A stretch of DNA of 64,000 nucleotides from Pyrus communis (GCF_963583255.1 NC_084804.1:26725061-26789060); one strand, 5' to 3'; shown: positions 48,401-61,110, counted from the stretch's first letter. The notes: generated by a model from the sequence alone, not told the origin. Made by a program: numbers and translations.

Positions 48401-49319
48401 GTTTGTTTTAATTTGGTTTTCAATTATGATGAACATGTGGAACTAATTTCTTTTTAGCTAGAGGTGGATTCAAAGCCATGAACATATATGTGATATGAAT
48501 TGATTACATCTAGTTATTGTTTTATAAAACATGAATGTGATTTACTTTTCTGTTTGATTGATAACTTATTCTTGTATGTTGATTAAGGGTGCACACTTAG
48601 TTTGCATGCATGAATTTGATGCTAAAATATAAGGGAATTTCACCTAATAGTTATGAACTTATATTTATAAGTAGTGGAAGTCACTAGTCATGATTGTGTT
48701 AAGTAAATCCATGGTAGGAGTATCATGCAGTTCCTAGTTACGAATGCCTTGTCAATGCTTATGATTTTCATAGAACTTAATGATCTTTGATATGTATCTC
48801 TATCATGCAGTTCATATAGGAAACTTGATAAGAATAATTTGGTTGCGTCACTGACTCCAATTCAATGAATTTAGGAAAATCTGATGGTTAATTTGTGCAG
48901 TTCATGGTTAACTTCGGGCATTGTCATTCATGGTTTATTGGAATAATAACTGAGAATCGATTTGTATGCATATGTGTCATGTGTGGAGATGAACCCTCTA
49001 GCTAGTTTTTCACCCATAATTCACCCAATTTCGTACCAAACTTAATTCGTTTTTGCAATCTGCTTAGTTTTAGTTAAATTCGTCAAAGCAACCTCCATTG
49101 AGTATTTTGAGTCTTTTTAGTTTAAATTTCGTCCAAACTTCTTTCTAGTGCTTGTTTTGAGTCAATTTAATTTAGTTTTGTGTTATTTTAGTCAATTTAG
49201 CTTGTTTTGAGTTGTTTGAGTCTAGTTTTCTGTTTTTGAGTCTAATTAGTGTAGATTAGCATCCCTTCTAATCCCCGGCCTAGAACGATCCACACTTTCA
49301 CATACTACAACTATCAAAA
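45495..49319 (+). repeat. LTR-A (A1, plus strand) containing a nested solo LTR-A
   Basis: Starts TGATAGGAGCATATTTATGC and, after the nested insertion at 45761-47959, continues from gcttggaagacaagg. It passes a CTTATC array (47998-48070), tgcagttc(a/c) sites (48724, 48808, 48896), and ends in tactacaactatcaaaaa. The last about 35 bp of the LTR are missing because it meets a minus-strand LTR-A head-on at about 49320. Confidence 0.85.
45761..47959 (-). repeat. Solo LTR-A, TSD gcttg, nested in another LTR-A
   Basis: 2199 bp, from tgatgcgaactaaataag to atgctcctatca. Perfect target duplication gcttg at 45756-45760 and 47960-47964. Covarying sites read gaacagca (about 46429) and gatgagca (about 46498). 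The palindrome cctacttcaagtagg lies near 47692. Part of a distinct branch shared with the 53134 copy (ggtccgctt at the fourth site). Confidence 0.93.
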
Positions 49320-51022
49320 AATAACACACAAATGAAACCCTTTTTAGACAATTGTAGTATACGTAAGTAGGGATCGTTCTAGGCCGGGGATTAGAAGGGT
49401 TGTTAATTAACACAAATGAGACTTAAAAACACAAAACTGACCAAACTGACTCAAAACAATGCAAAACAAACAAATTGACTCAAAACATGTACTAAAGGGT
49501 AATTTGGACGATTTCTAGACTTGACTAAAAATACTAACCCGGGGGGGGGGGGGTTTGTTTAGACTGATTTTAAACTAAAACTAAGTAGGTTGCAGAAACA
49601 AAGTAAGGGTGGTAAGAAACTAAGGTAACTTAAAGGGGTGAAAAGCTAGCTAGAGGGTCATTCTCCACACATGATACATATGCATACAAATCGATTTCCA
49701 GTTATTATTCCTATAAACCACGAATGACAATGCCCCAAATTAACCGTGAACTACACAAATTGACTCTCAGATTTTTTCTAAATTCATTGAATTGGACTCA
49801 ACGATGCAACCAAATTATTCTTATCAAGTTCCCTACATGAACTGCATAATAGAGATACATATCAAAGATCATTAAGTTCTGTGAAAATCATAAGCATTGA
49901 CATGGCATTTGTAACTATGAACTGCATGATACTCCTACCAGGAATTTACTTAACACGATTGTGACTACCAACCTCCACTACTTGTAAATATAAGGTCATA
50001 ACTATTAGGTGAAATTCCCTTATATTTTAGCATCAAATTCATGCATGCAAACTAAGTAGGCCTCCTTAATTAACATACAAGAATAAGTTATCAATCAAAC
50101 AGTTAAGTAAATTGCATTCACGATTTATGAAACAATAACTAGCTGCAATCAATTCATATCACATATATGTTCATGGCTTTGAATTCACCTCTAGCTAAAA
50201 CGAAATTAGTTCCACATGTTCATCATAACTAAAAACCAAATTAAAACAAACATTGGACTAAAACTAAGGATAAAATACACTTAGAAAAGCTCCATCAATC
50301 CTAAAGGCTTTGGATGGCAGGCACGACTCCAAGCTCTCCTTCCTTACAAAGCTGTGGCACAAAGTGTTTAATTTCTCTGAATTTCTCTCTAAGGCTCTTC
50401 TCTCAATTATGCAGCAGATGTGGGTATTTATAGGGCTAGGGGGGCACGACAAGGTTGTGTTGGAGAAGGATTACACACTCCAATCCCACAAGGAAAAGGC
50501 TAATTACATGGCAGAAACCAGGGAGAATAAGGAAAGGGTGGTGCGGCACCTTTTTAGGCTTCTAGAATTCTGATATTAGATGTTCTAATGTGAAAATAAC
50601 TCCCCCATGCAGCTGGAAAGAAGGTAGGATAGGATTAGGATATGATAAGATTAGTTTGGATAATGTTAGAGAAGATAAGATTGGATAAGGTTGAGATAAA
50701 ACAGGACTAGAAAAGGTTTTGGATAATGTTCATTCTCTTTAGCTGATTCCTTATCTTCTATGTCTTGAATTAATTTTTTTCAACTTTTTAGCACATTCCG
50801 AGCCTCTTTTGATCTTCAAAAATGTCCATCCACCTCACTCCATGCATGTGCTATTCATTCCAAGCCCAAAACTGCTCTAAAATACTCCAAATTGCCTTTT
50901 CTTGCCACTTTTTCCATTTGGACCAATAAACACACGAAAATAGCTTAAAACACTCTAATAAATATAAACTAAGTAAATGCAAGGAAATAGGCTAACAAAG
51001 TCGCATAAATATGCTCCTATCA
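49320..51022 (-). repeat. LTR-A (minus strand), inverted partner of 45495-49319
   Basis: From acacacaaatgaaacccttt to atgctcctatca. Contains a G-run (12 G) near 49540-49552, sites gaactaca (49748), gaactgca (49851) and gaactgca (49919), and GATAAG repeats at 50625-50705. About 1.7 kb. Confidence 0.85.
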
Positions 51023-53133
51023 AGTTTCCGACCGAGTCATCCTTTTGTTTGAGTCTATTTAGATGTAGATAGTGTGTGATAAATAACATAAGCATTAGAA
51101 CCACACCTCCAATATGAATTGAATCGAAAGAACAAAGAATACTGGCAGCATCTGACAATGTCGATGAGGTTGATGGATTAACTGACAAATCGAGACCAAA
51201 ATTAGAAAATGTTGTAGGCGTATTGGTTCGCTACACAAATTAATGGGTAATATCATTTAATTATACGCTAAGCAATGTAGATTGAAGCATTTGTGGCTTT
51301 GAGATCAGAGATAAGGTATTTCTAAGAGGAATTGCTTTATTCAACCTCACCTAACCACACTAGATTCAAAGCAATCAATTACTTTAATGTCTTGCTTTGT
51401 TACAAGTCTGCATTAGTTGCCTTCGCTAAAAAGGAGGATAATTACTTTCCTAAAGTCATGCATTCTTCCTTGGAAGGAAGGAAATAAAACAAATATACAC
51501 TGGCTAGGAGTAAATTCATATAGTTCATGTGGAAAAATAGTAAGAACTAACAAAGCACAAGTTTATGTGGTTCGGCAAATTAGCCTACGTCCACGGTATA
51601 GTTGATTAGCTAGTCTTATTGATCATAATTTGAAAAGTCCCCTAGGAACCCAACACATTTACACCACCCAGCCACCTTAGATCATCTTCAAAAGTGATGT
51701 CAAATATATCAAATAAGACTCAAAGACATTTAGGTATTCTCCAAAGGAGATGCCATATGTGGTGTGGCAATTAAGTTATTTGACTCCTTACTTTATAGCA
51801 ATTTTTTTTTTCACAGAAGAAAAAGGAGTCCAATATATTTAATTTAATTTTCTTAATTTTTAGGTCCCATTGACAACCAATAGAATTAAAACTTAAAATC
51901 AATTTCAATTATTTTTTAATAGCTGATGTAACCATGGAGCCCAATGTAATAATAAAATAAATATTTGACACATTGTTGACCCTAAAAATTACAAAGCCTA
52001 CGTGGCGCGCAGGCTGAGTAACTAATGAACTAACTACGTCCTTCGGTTGATGTCGAGCGTGCCAACTCGTCGGCCTAGGAGTAAAATTTGTTAATATTGC
52101 GTTGAGCGTGTTGCTGACTTCTTGATTTTGCGACTGCAGCCGAGGAAGAAACAAGTCTCGGCCTTTGGATTCTCGAGCTTGAAGACAAGGCTGCTAATTC
52201 TGTGAAGTTCACGAATCATCGGCGCCAGATTCGGTCATAGTGATTATATTCGTGAGAGTATAAGCACGTCGAATCGACACCAAACTATATGGACAGAAGT
52301 ACTCAAAGGTGACGTATGTCTTGATGGTAAATGTGGTTCAACCGTCAGAATGCCAAACTCTGAAACTCACTTGTGAGTATCCAATCATAAAATTACTCAG
52401 CGTTCAATATGCCGAATGTCGTAACTCGTAACACCTTACTTCGCCGAGAATGCTAATAAGGTGACCTCTGCCAATAAGGATTCGGAAACCCTTCTTGACC
52501 GAGACTTGGATAGGTAACCAGCGACCTCGATGCAGTGCTGTTTATCCAAACTGAAAGTGCTCCTTGGTCGATTGATTTTATGGCAACAATGTTGTTTATC
52601 CAAACGGAAGATGTGTTAGCGGAAAAAGAAAATGAAAAATCTCAAGTTTGTTTGTGAGGTTTGCGCAGGGCAATTGTGTGTTGAATTGGAGAGACTTTAA
52701 TTGCGCACACCGTTCTCTATTTATAGCAGCAAAAACAAATCCTAACCACACTCGAACTAGGACACCTTACCCCAATCCATCTTATCTCAGCCAATCCCCC
52801 TTCTATTAGGATTTTGAATTCAACCTTTTATTAGGCCACATTCACTTCCACTTTTCAATATCTTTATCTAGCTAAGAATCCTTACTGCATCAGGACTTAA
52901 CCTCTTCATTCATCCGCTTCGCAATAGGGCCCACCACTTCCTATTCATCTGGAATATTCTTTTCCCAAACAGGACTTGGCCGACCTTAGTTAGGCAGCCC
53001 ATGAACTGGTTGGTTTGTAGCAATCCTCAAGTAGAGCTTCTGGGACGAGAACAATTCCATACTCAGCGCAGCCCAATAATTTTAGGTCCAAACACACATC
53101 CATTGCAAAAGAAGGAGATTTAACATTTGTATT
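51023..53133 (-). other. Decayed repeat sequence, probably LTR and flank of the third Copia
   Basis: No gene recognised. tatgtggttcggcaaattag followed by cctacgtccacgg (about 51563-51598) is a word combination I associate with plant Copia LTRs. A reverse TATA-like ctatttatagc at 52718-52728 suggests a minus-strand promoter. Sequence just left of the 53134 solo LTR continues the LTR that starts (minus strand) at 55664, since gtatt is duplicated on both sides of the solo LTR. The left border of that LTR is not determined. Confidence 0.4.
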
Positions 53134-55536
53134 TGATGCGAGATTATACGCACACAAATTAAACCCTCTTTTTGACAATTGTAGTATAAGTATAAGTAGG
53201 GATCGTTCTGGACCGGGGATTAGGAGGGATTGTTAATCACTTGGATTCGACTAAAAAACGTAAAAACACAATATAAAACACTATACTAGACTCAAAGAAT
53301 TCAAAAATACTTTAAAACATAAACTAAACAGATTCTAAGCACTAAAGAACAAGAAAGTAAAGGGGGGGGTTTGATTTGACGAAATTAACTAAATTGCACA
53401 AATTGTAATTAAAGGCAAAACGTAAATATGAATGTGATGAAAATATGGATGATGGAATAGCCAAGGGGTTCTTCTCCACACATGTTACACTTGCATACAA
53501 GATTGATTCTCAATTGGTCTTTCGATAAATTATGAAACTCAACACCCTGGGTTAATTAGGTCCGCTTAAATTAACCGTCAAGTTTTCCTTAAGTTAATGA
53601 ATTGGATGGGTTTGCGCAACGCAATTCACAACATTCTCCAAAAGTCCTTTACGTGAACAGCACAATAAAGATACAATCAAAGATCATTAAGCATTATGAA
53701 AACTATAAGTGTTGACGAGGCATTCGTTACTATGATGAGCATGAAACTCGTGCCAAGAATTCATTTAACGCGATTGTTTATAAGCAACCTCCACTACTTG
53801 TGAATATAAGTTCATAACGATTAGGTGAAACTCACTTATATTCTAGCGTCATATTCATGCATGAAAATTAAGCGCGCATTCTTAATAAACATTCATAAAT
53901 AAGTTATCAATCAAACGGTTAAACAAATTGAATCCACAACTTATGAAATTCCAACGAAAGTTAATCAATTCATATTGCAAATATAAACATAGTTTTGAAT
54001 CACCCCCTAGCTAAAGGGGGTTTAGTTCCTCATAACTTTGAAATCAAAGAAACACCTAAACATTCCAACAACTCAAACTTGAATTGTATGAACGTTTAGG
54101 CACTCTTCTCTTCCATTCCTCATACGTACAAAACAAAGAGAATTGAATTTAAACATTGAAATCAAAGAAACACCTAAACATTCCAACAACTCAAACTTGA
54201 ATTGTATGAACGTTTAGGCACTCTTCTCTTCCTCGTTGTTGTAGCACAAGGTCTAAGGAGATGTTTAGGGCTTTAGGTGTATGTGGAATGGTTGGATAGT
54301 GGCTGCAATGGAGGAGAAGAAATGGTGCAGAAATGGAAGGAGATACACGGCACAAGGTTGTGTTTGTGTTGTGTGTTGTGTTGTGAATGGAATGAATGAA
54401 TTGTGGCTGCAATGCATGCTTATTTATAGGTAAATAAGAGGGAACATGACAGCTAGGAAGTGGATGGAAATGTGGCTGCAATGTTAGTGAATGATTAAAG
54501 GGATTGCTAGGTTGGAAATGCATGTGGAGTTGTTGGAAATGGGATGGTTTCTGGTGGTGAATGGTTGTTGTTGTGAATGGGAATGAATCTGAATTGAGGT
54601 GTAATGGATGCTTATTTATAGGTGAAATGGGGGGAACATGACAGCTAGGAGGGAATGTGGCTGCATGTTTGAATGATTAAAGGATGCATGTGGGTTGGAA
54701 ATGCATGTGCAATGAATATGTGGCTGCAATGCAAGGGGACAACCTGGAAATGAATGTGAATGTGCACGGCAAGGATTCTTTGGTGCTGAAAATGCATGTG
54801 TAAGCATGTGTTGGCTGAATTAAAGAATGTGAGGGAATGATGAAAGGGGAAACATGACAGCTAGGTTGGTTGGTGGCTGCAATAGATTAAAGTGTGAATG
54901 CATGTGCTGAAATAATTAGAGAGTGAGGGGATGCATGGCATAGTGGTTGAATTATGAAGAGTGAATGCATGTGGCTGATTTATGTGAATGATTATGGGTG
55001 CATGTGGGTTGGAAATAATTAAAGAGTGAGGGTATGCACGGCAATGGTGATGGCATGTGCTGATTTATGAAGGTGCATGTGCAATGAAGTGGAATGGATG
55101 TGGCTGCAAGGTTTTGTGTTAGGTGATAAGTGGTGATGATAAGTGTATGATATGTGATTATGATAAGTGATAAGTGGTGATGATAAGTAATGATATGTGG
55201 GAGTGTGGCTGAAATGAAGGAGTGGAATGTTGGAATGTTATGCACGGCTAAGGATATAGGAAAGGTTTAAATGTCCTAAAACTAAAGGGAACAAGGTTCC
55301 AACACTTTGGTCTTCAATTAGGTCTTCAATTTCGTCCAACACTTTGGCTCCAAGCATAAGCTATCCATCCTTAGCCCAAAAGTGCTCCAAAAGTCTCCAA
55401 AATGCATCTTTTTGCTCCTTTAGCCCTTTGGACCTACAAACACACGAAAATAGCTTAAAGTACTAAAATAGCTAAAGAAACATAAAGTAAATGCACGAGA
55501 ACAAGCCATTTAAGTCGCATGAATATGCTCCTATCA
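53134..55536 (-). repeat. Solo LTR-A (longest copy), TSD gtatt, with duplicated promoter region
   Basis: 2403 bp from tgatgcgagattatac to atgctcctatca. Perfect target duplication gtatt at 53129-53133 and 55537-55541. A 76-bp segment is duplicated (54039-54114 and 54157-54232). The promoter region with reverse TATA box is duplicated (tatttata at 54421 and 54613), each followed by ggaacatgacagctagg. A third partial copy lies near 54850. It is very rich in aatgcatgtg words. Sites read gaacagca (53656) and gatgagca (about 53737). Confidence 0.93.
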
Positions 55537-55664
55537 GTATTCAATTGGCCACGTTAGCCATCAAATAAAGTTTTGGGCCACATTAGCCATCAAATAAAGT
55601 TTTGACATCTCTTTTAGATATGCTCTTATAAATGTAATCAAAGAACAATATAATTATTCCAACA
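55537..55664 (-). repeat. Start of the third Copia's 3' LTR
   Basis: On the minus strand TGTTGGAATAATTATATTG begins at 55664 directly after a purine-rich tract (cttgagaggaag). It contains a 28-bp direct repeat (catcaaataaagttttg words) and continues to the left of the solo LTR-A at 53133. Confidence 0.7.
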
Positions 55665-58100
55665 CTTCCTCTCAAGCTAATGCAAGAATATTGAAGTAGA
55701 CAAGCTTGAAGAGAAAGTTTTGAAATTGAGTCTTAAATAGGCATTTGGTTAAGATGTCAGCCAGCTGCTCTCCACTTTTAACAAACATCATTTGGATGGT
55801 ATTGTCTTGAACATTTTCCTAAACAAAATGACAATTAACTTCAATGTATGTGGTTCTTTCATGGAATATAGTAGTAGAGGCAATGTGTATGGGAACTTGA
55901 TTATCGCTAAATAATTTCATGGGTTGTGGTGAACCAAATCCCAAGTCGTTAAGAAGAGCTCGAAACCATATTAACTTATTGGTTATAAACGATATCTCTA
56001 TATTAAGCTTCCGCACTTGAATGAGCAACTACATTTTATTTCTTACTCTTCGAAGTGACTAAATTTTCTCTGACAAATGTACAATATCAAGTAGTGGACT
56101 TCCTATCTGCTTTACAGCCCATCCAATTGGCATCGTTTTATCCAACTATCTCATTATGTCATTCTTTTTCATCATCACACCTTGTCCTAGAGAACCTTTT
56201 AGATATCGTAGAATTCTTCCGACTGCCTGCAAATGGTTAGTTCTTGGAGCATGCATATGTTGACTCTCTAAGCTAACAACATACGTTATGTTTGGGCGAG
56301 TGATTGTGAGATAAATAAGTCTCTCAACCAGTCTTTGATAATGCCCAACATCATAATTTGCTTTCCAGTTTCTTGAAGATGAGCCATCATATAGTTCATT
56401 TGATTAAGAAACAATCACTTTTCAAAGAAGCCATTTTAATGCCAACGAAGTATTCTAGAACACCTAAATCTTTATTGAAAACTTCTTAAGAGAGAAAAGA
56501 CTTGAGCTTCTTTATTTCATCCATGTTACTTCAAGTGATAATAATATCATCAATATAAATCAAACAACAAGCTTTCCAAATGGTCGTGCCTTTACAAACA
56601 AAGAAGAATCAGCATAGCTACTCTTGAAACCTATACTTTCGAGAACTGAGCTAAGCTTCGTATACCAGGCCCTTGGAGATTGCTTGAGAGCATAAAGTGC
56701 TTTATTTAATTTGCAAAACCATACCTTTTTATATTCTTGAGCATGCCCTTGAGGAATGCACATATTGACGACAATATACAGAAGCACTCAAACTATGTTC
56801 ATCTTAATTTGCAACTGGAATACAGGTTTCGTTATAATCTACTCAATAGGTTTAAGTGAAAACTTTGCTGATTAGCCTTGCCTTATGTCTTTCAATCGAA
56901 CCATCACTATTGAATTTAGTCCTGTAAACTCATCTACAAGCAACAGGTTTCTTTCCTTTTGGTAATTTGACAATACTCGTGGGGAAGGAAAAACGAGCAG
57001 TTTACTTTCATCGCATTCCTCCACACTGGTTGAGTAGAGGCTTCTTGAAAGGATTTAGGTCCAAATGCCTTTGAAATGTTGCTTAGAAAAGCATAATGTG
57101 ATGAAGAAACATTTTCATGAGACATGTAATTTTGAATTGGATACCTAGCCTTCATGATCATGAGTTGAATGATAATTTTCTACTGCAATTTTAGAATCAT
57201 CATGAGATAAATTTGATGTACTGGAATTGTTGATGTTTATACCGATTGATCATAGAAGAAAATTTTTGATATGCTTGCAAAAAGTAAGATAAGTAAAAAA
57301 AAGTTGGCAAAGGTACCTGATCAACAATTGGAAAATGTACTTGATCAACAAAGAGCTCCCCTGAAATTTAGCTCCAGACTGTTTGTCAAAGAATACCTTC
57401 GTTTCAAAATTGAACATCACGAGAGATTAGTATTTTCCTTGTTTTAGAATCATAACACTTGTACCCTTTTTTTTTTTTTTTAATTACGAATATCCATGAA
57501 ATACAAACTTTATAGCTCGAGGATCAAATTTATCTTGATGAGCAACTTGAACATGAACAAAGCATGTACATCCAAAAACACAAATGCAAGATATTCTTCT
57601 TTTGTTTTTAAGAACTTCAAAGGGTGACTTGGAGCCAAGAGTACGAGTTGGAAGTCTATTACTTAGGTATATAGTAGTAAAACTCCATGCGACCAAAACT
57701 TCTTGGGGACATTCATTTGAAACATGAGTTTTTTTCAAGAAGATCCACATTTTTTTCTCTCCACCACCCCATTTTGTTAGGGTGTACCCAAACAACTCGT
57801 TCAATGTACGATGCCTTGATCAATTAAAAAACCTGAAAATAAACTTGTCATAAACTCAGTGCCATTATCAGATCGGAACACCTTGAATCGAGTACCAAAT
57901 TGATTCACAATTTCCTTACAAAAAATCTTTTGAAGCATAATAGAACCTCACTCATAGAATCAAGTATCAAATTGGCTCGAGAAAAGTCATCAACAAAGGC
58001 AACAGAATACCTAAAACCATTGTGAGATTCTAAGAGCACTTTCAGTGTAGGAAGGACCTCATGGGCAATAAGCAACACAATCCATCCCTAAGTTGAATAG
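55665..58100 (-). pseudogene. Third Copia, integrase to RNase H, minus strand, heavily decayed
   Basis: Read leftwards from about 58060: integrase core traces (VDDFSRA), the C-terminal part (SFTTIYLSNRLPTRTLGSKSPFEVLK, CVFGCTCFVHV) at 57484-57700, and the RT entry FGPKSFQEASTQPVWRNAMK at about 57000-57090. RT continues at 56560-56787 (VWFCKLNKALYALKQSPRAWYTKL), with catalytic LIYIDDIIIT at about 56530-56565 in a shifted frame. RNase H is at 55819-56000 (IWFRALLNDLGFGSPQPMKLFSDNQ). Many frameshifts and stops. gag and protease are absent; the 5' end stops near 58100 in AT-rich DNA. Confidence 0.87.
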
Positions 58101-58346
58101 CCCAGGCAATTCGTATTAAAATATTAGTATTTTTTATTTTTTATTTTATAAAATAATAAAAGATAACTGTATTTTTAATTTCGGATAATAATAAAAAAAT
58201 TAGTTAAAAGTATTCGAAAATATTGAAATGTAGTGTAAAGTGAAAGAACATGGTTAAATATTTATAGAAAAAATTATAATTTTTTATATTTTTAATTAGC
58301 TTTTTATAATTTTTTATATTTTTTAATAATTTCTATAATTTTTTAA
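58101..58346. other. AT-rich spacer
   Basis: Long A/T words (tattttttattttttattttat and similar), no gene seen. It ends where the CACTA terminus begins. Confidence 0.6.
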
Positions 58347-59352
58347 CACTACTACATAAAACAGTTTTGGCGACGAAATAGAAATCGCAATCGTCGCACA
58401 TACCTGTAAGTGCGATGAAATAAAACTCCTTGCATGAGTTTAAAGGGACAAAGATGTTCGTGGCGCAAGATAGAGCAACGAAGGTGTCTTTCGTTGCCAA
58501 TACTTTTACGGGACAAAGCTCTCCTTATCGCAAGATTGTACTCTGTTTTCGCGTTTGTTAATAGGATTATTTTGTCGGGCAGACCATTGTTAATTTTTTT
58601 TAAAAATAAAATTATATATAAACTAAATTTTAAACAAAATAATTTTGTTTGGTTAAATTGAATTAGGAACAGTAATTGATAAAAAAAAATATTAATTAAA
58701 AATATATGTGAAAATGTACGTACAAGCTAGGAAATTTTTTAAAAGTACGAATGCTTAATTAAAAAAAAAAAAAGTTATTAGAGTCAGCTCCGGCAGTCGG
58801 CTGTGCTGGGTCGAGGGTCTAGTTAGTAGAAGGTGTAGTAGGAGGAGGTGTAGCAGCAGGGATGTCGAAGCCTCCCCTCAAAAGTGCGGTGATGATCTGG
58901 GCCATCCTAGACTCTTGGGTAGTAATATGAGCATGCTAGGTGTCGATATGGGTAATCTGCGTCGCAATGTGCTGATTTTAGGCCATCACCTGCCGTTGGA
59001 ATTCCTCTACTTGCTCCGTCAATGATGCGACCTGTCCCGAGGTGGAGGTGGAAAAGGAGGCTCCTGTCTTATGATGGCAGGGATTTCCCATGCCCCGATA
59101 CATCTTCGCCCGCCTAAGACCTAGTTTCTGGTCGAGGGTATCTATCATGATACAGAGACCTGCATCCTTAAGGGGGGTAACTCCTTCACCAAGGTGTCAA
59201 GGGGAAGTTAGGAAGCCACTTCCTCGAGGACAGCCTGACTCCTCTTAACCATAGTAGCCAATAATTATAACGGGAGTTTTAACGAAAAGCCCACGGTACT
59301 ATTCAATTTAATGAAAAACCATATTTTTACACTAAAAAGTCAATCCTGATAC

Positions 59353-59644
59353 TGTGACATCCCACATCGCCCAGGGAAGTGATCCTTAAATGTATATTCC
59401 CATCCTTACCTAGCACGAGGCCTTTTGGGAGCTCACTGGCTTCGGGTTCCGTAGGAACTTCGAAGTTAAGCGAGAAGGGGGCTAGAGCAATCCCATGATG
59501 GGTGACTCACTAGGAAGTTGCTCGTGAGTTCCCAAAAACAAAACCGTGAGGGAATGGTAAGCCCAAAGCGGACAATATCATGCTAAGGTGGTGGAGCGGG
59601 CCTGGGAAGTGGTCGCCCCCCCCCCCCCGGGCCGGGATGTGACA
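59353..59644 (+). repeat. Cassandra 5' LTR with 5S-like Pol III promoter
   Basis: 292 bp. 5S-type A box aagttaagcg at 59463-59472 and C-box region catgatgggtgactcac at about 59494-59510, at 5S-gene spacing. A C-run (14 C) near 59616-59629 makes it longer than the 3' LTR. Confidence 0.93.
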
Positions 59645-59714
59645 ATATGGTATCAGAGCCTAACCCTGGTCGTGGTGTGCCGACGAGGACGTCGGGCCCC
59701 TAAGAGGGGTGTCT
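59645..59714 (+). other. Cassandra interior: primer site and polypurine tract
   Basis: atatggtatcagagcctaac carries the tRNA-iMet primer site; cccctaagaggggtgtct precedes the 3' LTR. Nothing else fits in 70 bp. Confidence 0.9.
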
Positions 59715-59998
59715 TGTGACATCCCACATCGCCTAGGGGAGTGATCCTTAAATGTATATTCCCATCCCTACCTAGCACGAGGCCTTTTGGGAGCTCACTG
59801 GCTTCGGGTTCCGTAGGAACTCCGAAGTTAAGCGAGAAGGGGGCTAGAGCAATCCCATGATGGGTGACTCACTGGGAAGTTGCTCGTGAGTTCCCAAAAA
59901 CAAAACCGTGAAGGAATGGTAAGCCCAAAGCGGACAATATTGTGCTAAGGTGGTGGAGCGGGCTCGGGAAGTGGTCCCCCCCAGGCCGGGATGTGACA
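59715..59998 (+). repeat. Cassandra 3' LTR with 5S-like Pol III promoter
   Basis: 284 bp, differing from the 5' LTR at about ten positions plus the C-run length. A box at 59825-59834, C-box region at about 59856-59872. Confidence 0.93.
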
Positions 59999-60859
59999 AA
60001 TACTATTCACTTTAGCCTTTATTTTGTCCTTATCATTAAAACTCAAAGTTTTCAAACTCTTTTCATTAGTTTTCCTAATTATAAAAGCAAGTTAATCAAT
60101 ATTTATATAACATTTATTTAAAATGAATAAGAATTATAAATTTAAAAATTACAAAAACTTACATGGAGCTCCTCCGTCAACTCATCACCAGGCGGCACGT
60201 ACACCTTGAACGTGTCAATCTCAGGAAACTTCGACCCTGTCTGCTTTAAAAATTAATAAAGACACGAGTTATTAGTTGTGTAATTTAGAGTAAGAGTAAT
60301 AATTTTTTTTTTTTTTTAAATGTGGTCATCGGACGTCGCTCCTCCATCCTGTATGAGAAGCGTCGAGAGCCGAAGTGGTGAATAAGCTTCTTCTTCGACC
60401 TATTTATTGTGTTGGCCTTGGCTCTTTTATGTTAAAAAGAAACGAACCGTACTAGTGCCGATATTAATTATAAAGTATTCAAATAAATTAATAAATGGAA
60501 TTAAAGTATTGATAAAATATTATTAATCTAAAATAATTTATATAATTCATTTACCAAGTATTTTTCGCCCTGAAAATGGGTGCAAAGCCAGGCCCAATTT
60601 TTAGGGTGCTTCACCAACTCTAAGTGGCACCCATGTGCTAAAGCGATAGCCGGATCGTCGAATTTCTGGAAATACTTGTGGAGGTCACTCTTCCACTAAG
60701 TGAACCTGCCAATGAAAAGTTCCTGGATTTATTTGGTTTGATTGGCATCAAGGTCCTCGCACTCATAAGGATGCTGCGAATAAGATAAAAATTAATCAAA
60801 GTTAACAATTATTAATTTTCACAATTTACTTAAAAAATAATGAAACAATAGATTTTGCA

Positions 60860-61110
60860 AACTGATTGCTCATGAAGAATGGCGTCCTTAGTCTCATGTG
60901 GGACAAGTCTCCAAGACTTCCACTGCATGGGGCAATGGCAACGCACATTGGAGCCAATATTGTGGACCAAACGGTTGTGCTACTCCTTTGTTGATGCCTC
61001 CCGATGTCGAGCATCCCAAGTAATCTTTATACGCTCTTGGGTGGTACGGGTGAGCTGTGAGGTGCCCATGAGTCTACATGGGCCCCTAGTGTTTTTACGA
61101 GCAGCAAAAA
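60860..61110 (-). pseudogene. Ptta/En/Spm-type CACTA protein fragment
   Basis: The minus frame gives LTRTTQERIKITWDARHREASTKE, one stop, then HNRLVHNIGSNVRCHCPMQWKSWRLVPHETKDAIL. The W-D-x-R-H-R and PMQWKSW words are the hallmark of the plant transposase-associated domain. It is a non-catalytic accessory (TNPA-like) protein family in CACTA elements. One in-frame stop, no clear start. Confidence 0.75.

Larger units (their letters stand above)
59353..59998 (+). mobile_element. Cassandra: Cassandra TRIM retrotransposon, complete
   Basis: 646 bp: two LTRs starting TGTGACATCCCACATCGCC and ending GGGATGTGACA, a short 70-bp interior with a perfect tRNA-Met-type primer site (TGGTATCAGAGCC at 59648-59660), and a purine-rich tract before the 3' LTR. 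Flanks gatac (59348-59352) and aatac (59999-60003) are a 4-of-5 target duplication. Each LTR contains a 5S rRNA-like segment, the defining feature of Cassandra. It has no coding capacity and depends on other elements. Inserted in the CACTA element. Confidence 0.95.

Noticed and set aside
59416..59537. 5S rRNA gene
   Set aside because: Sequence is 5S-like but lies in both LTRs of a Cassandra element; it is not a tandem 5S gene array.
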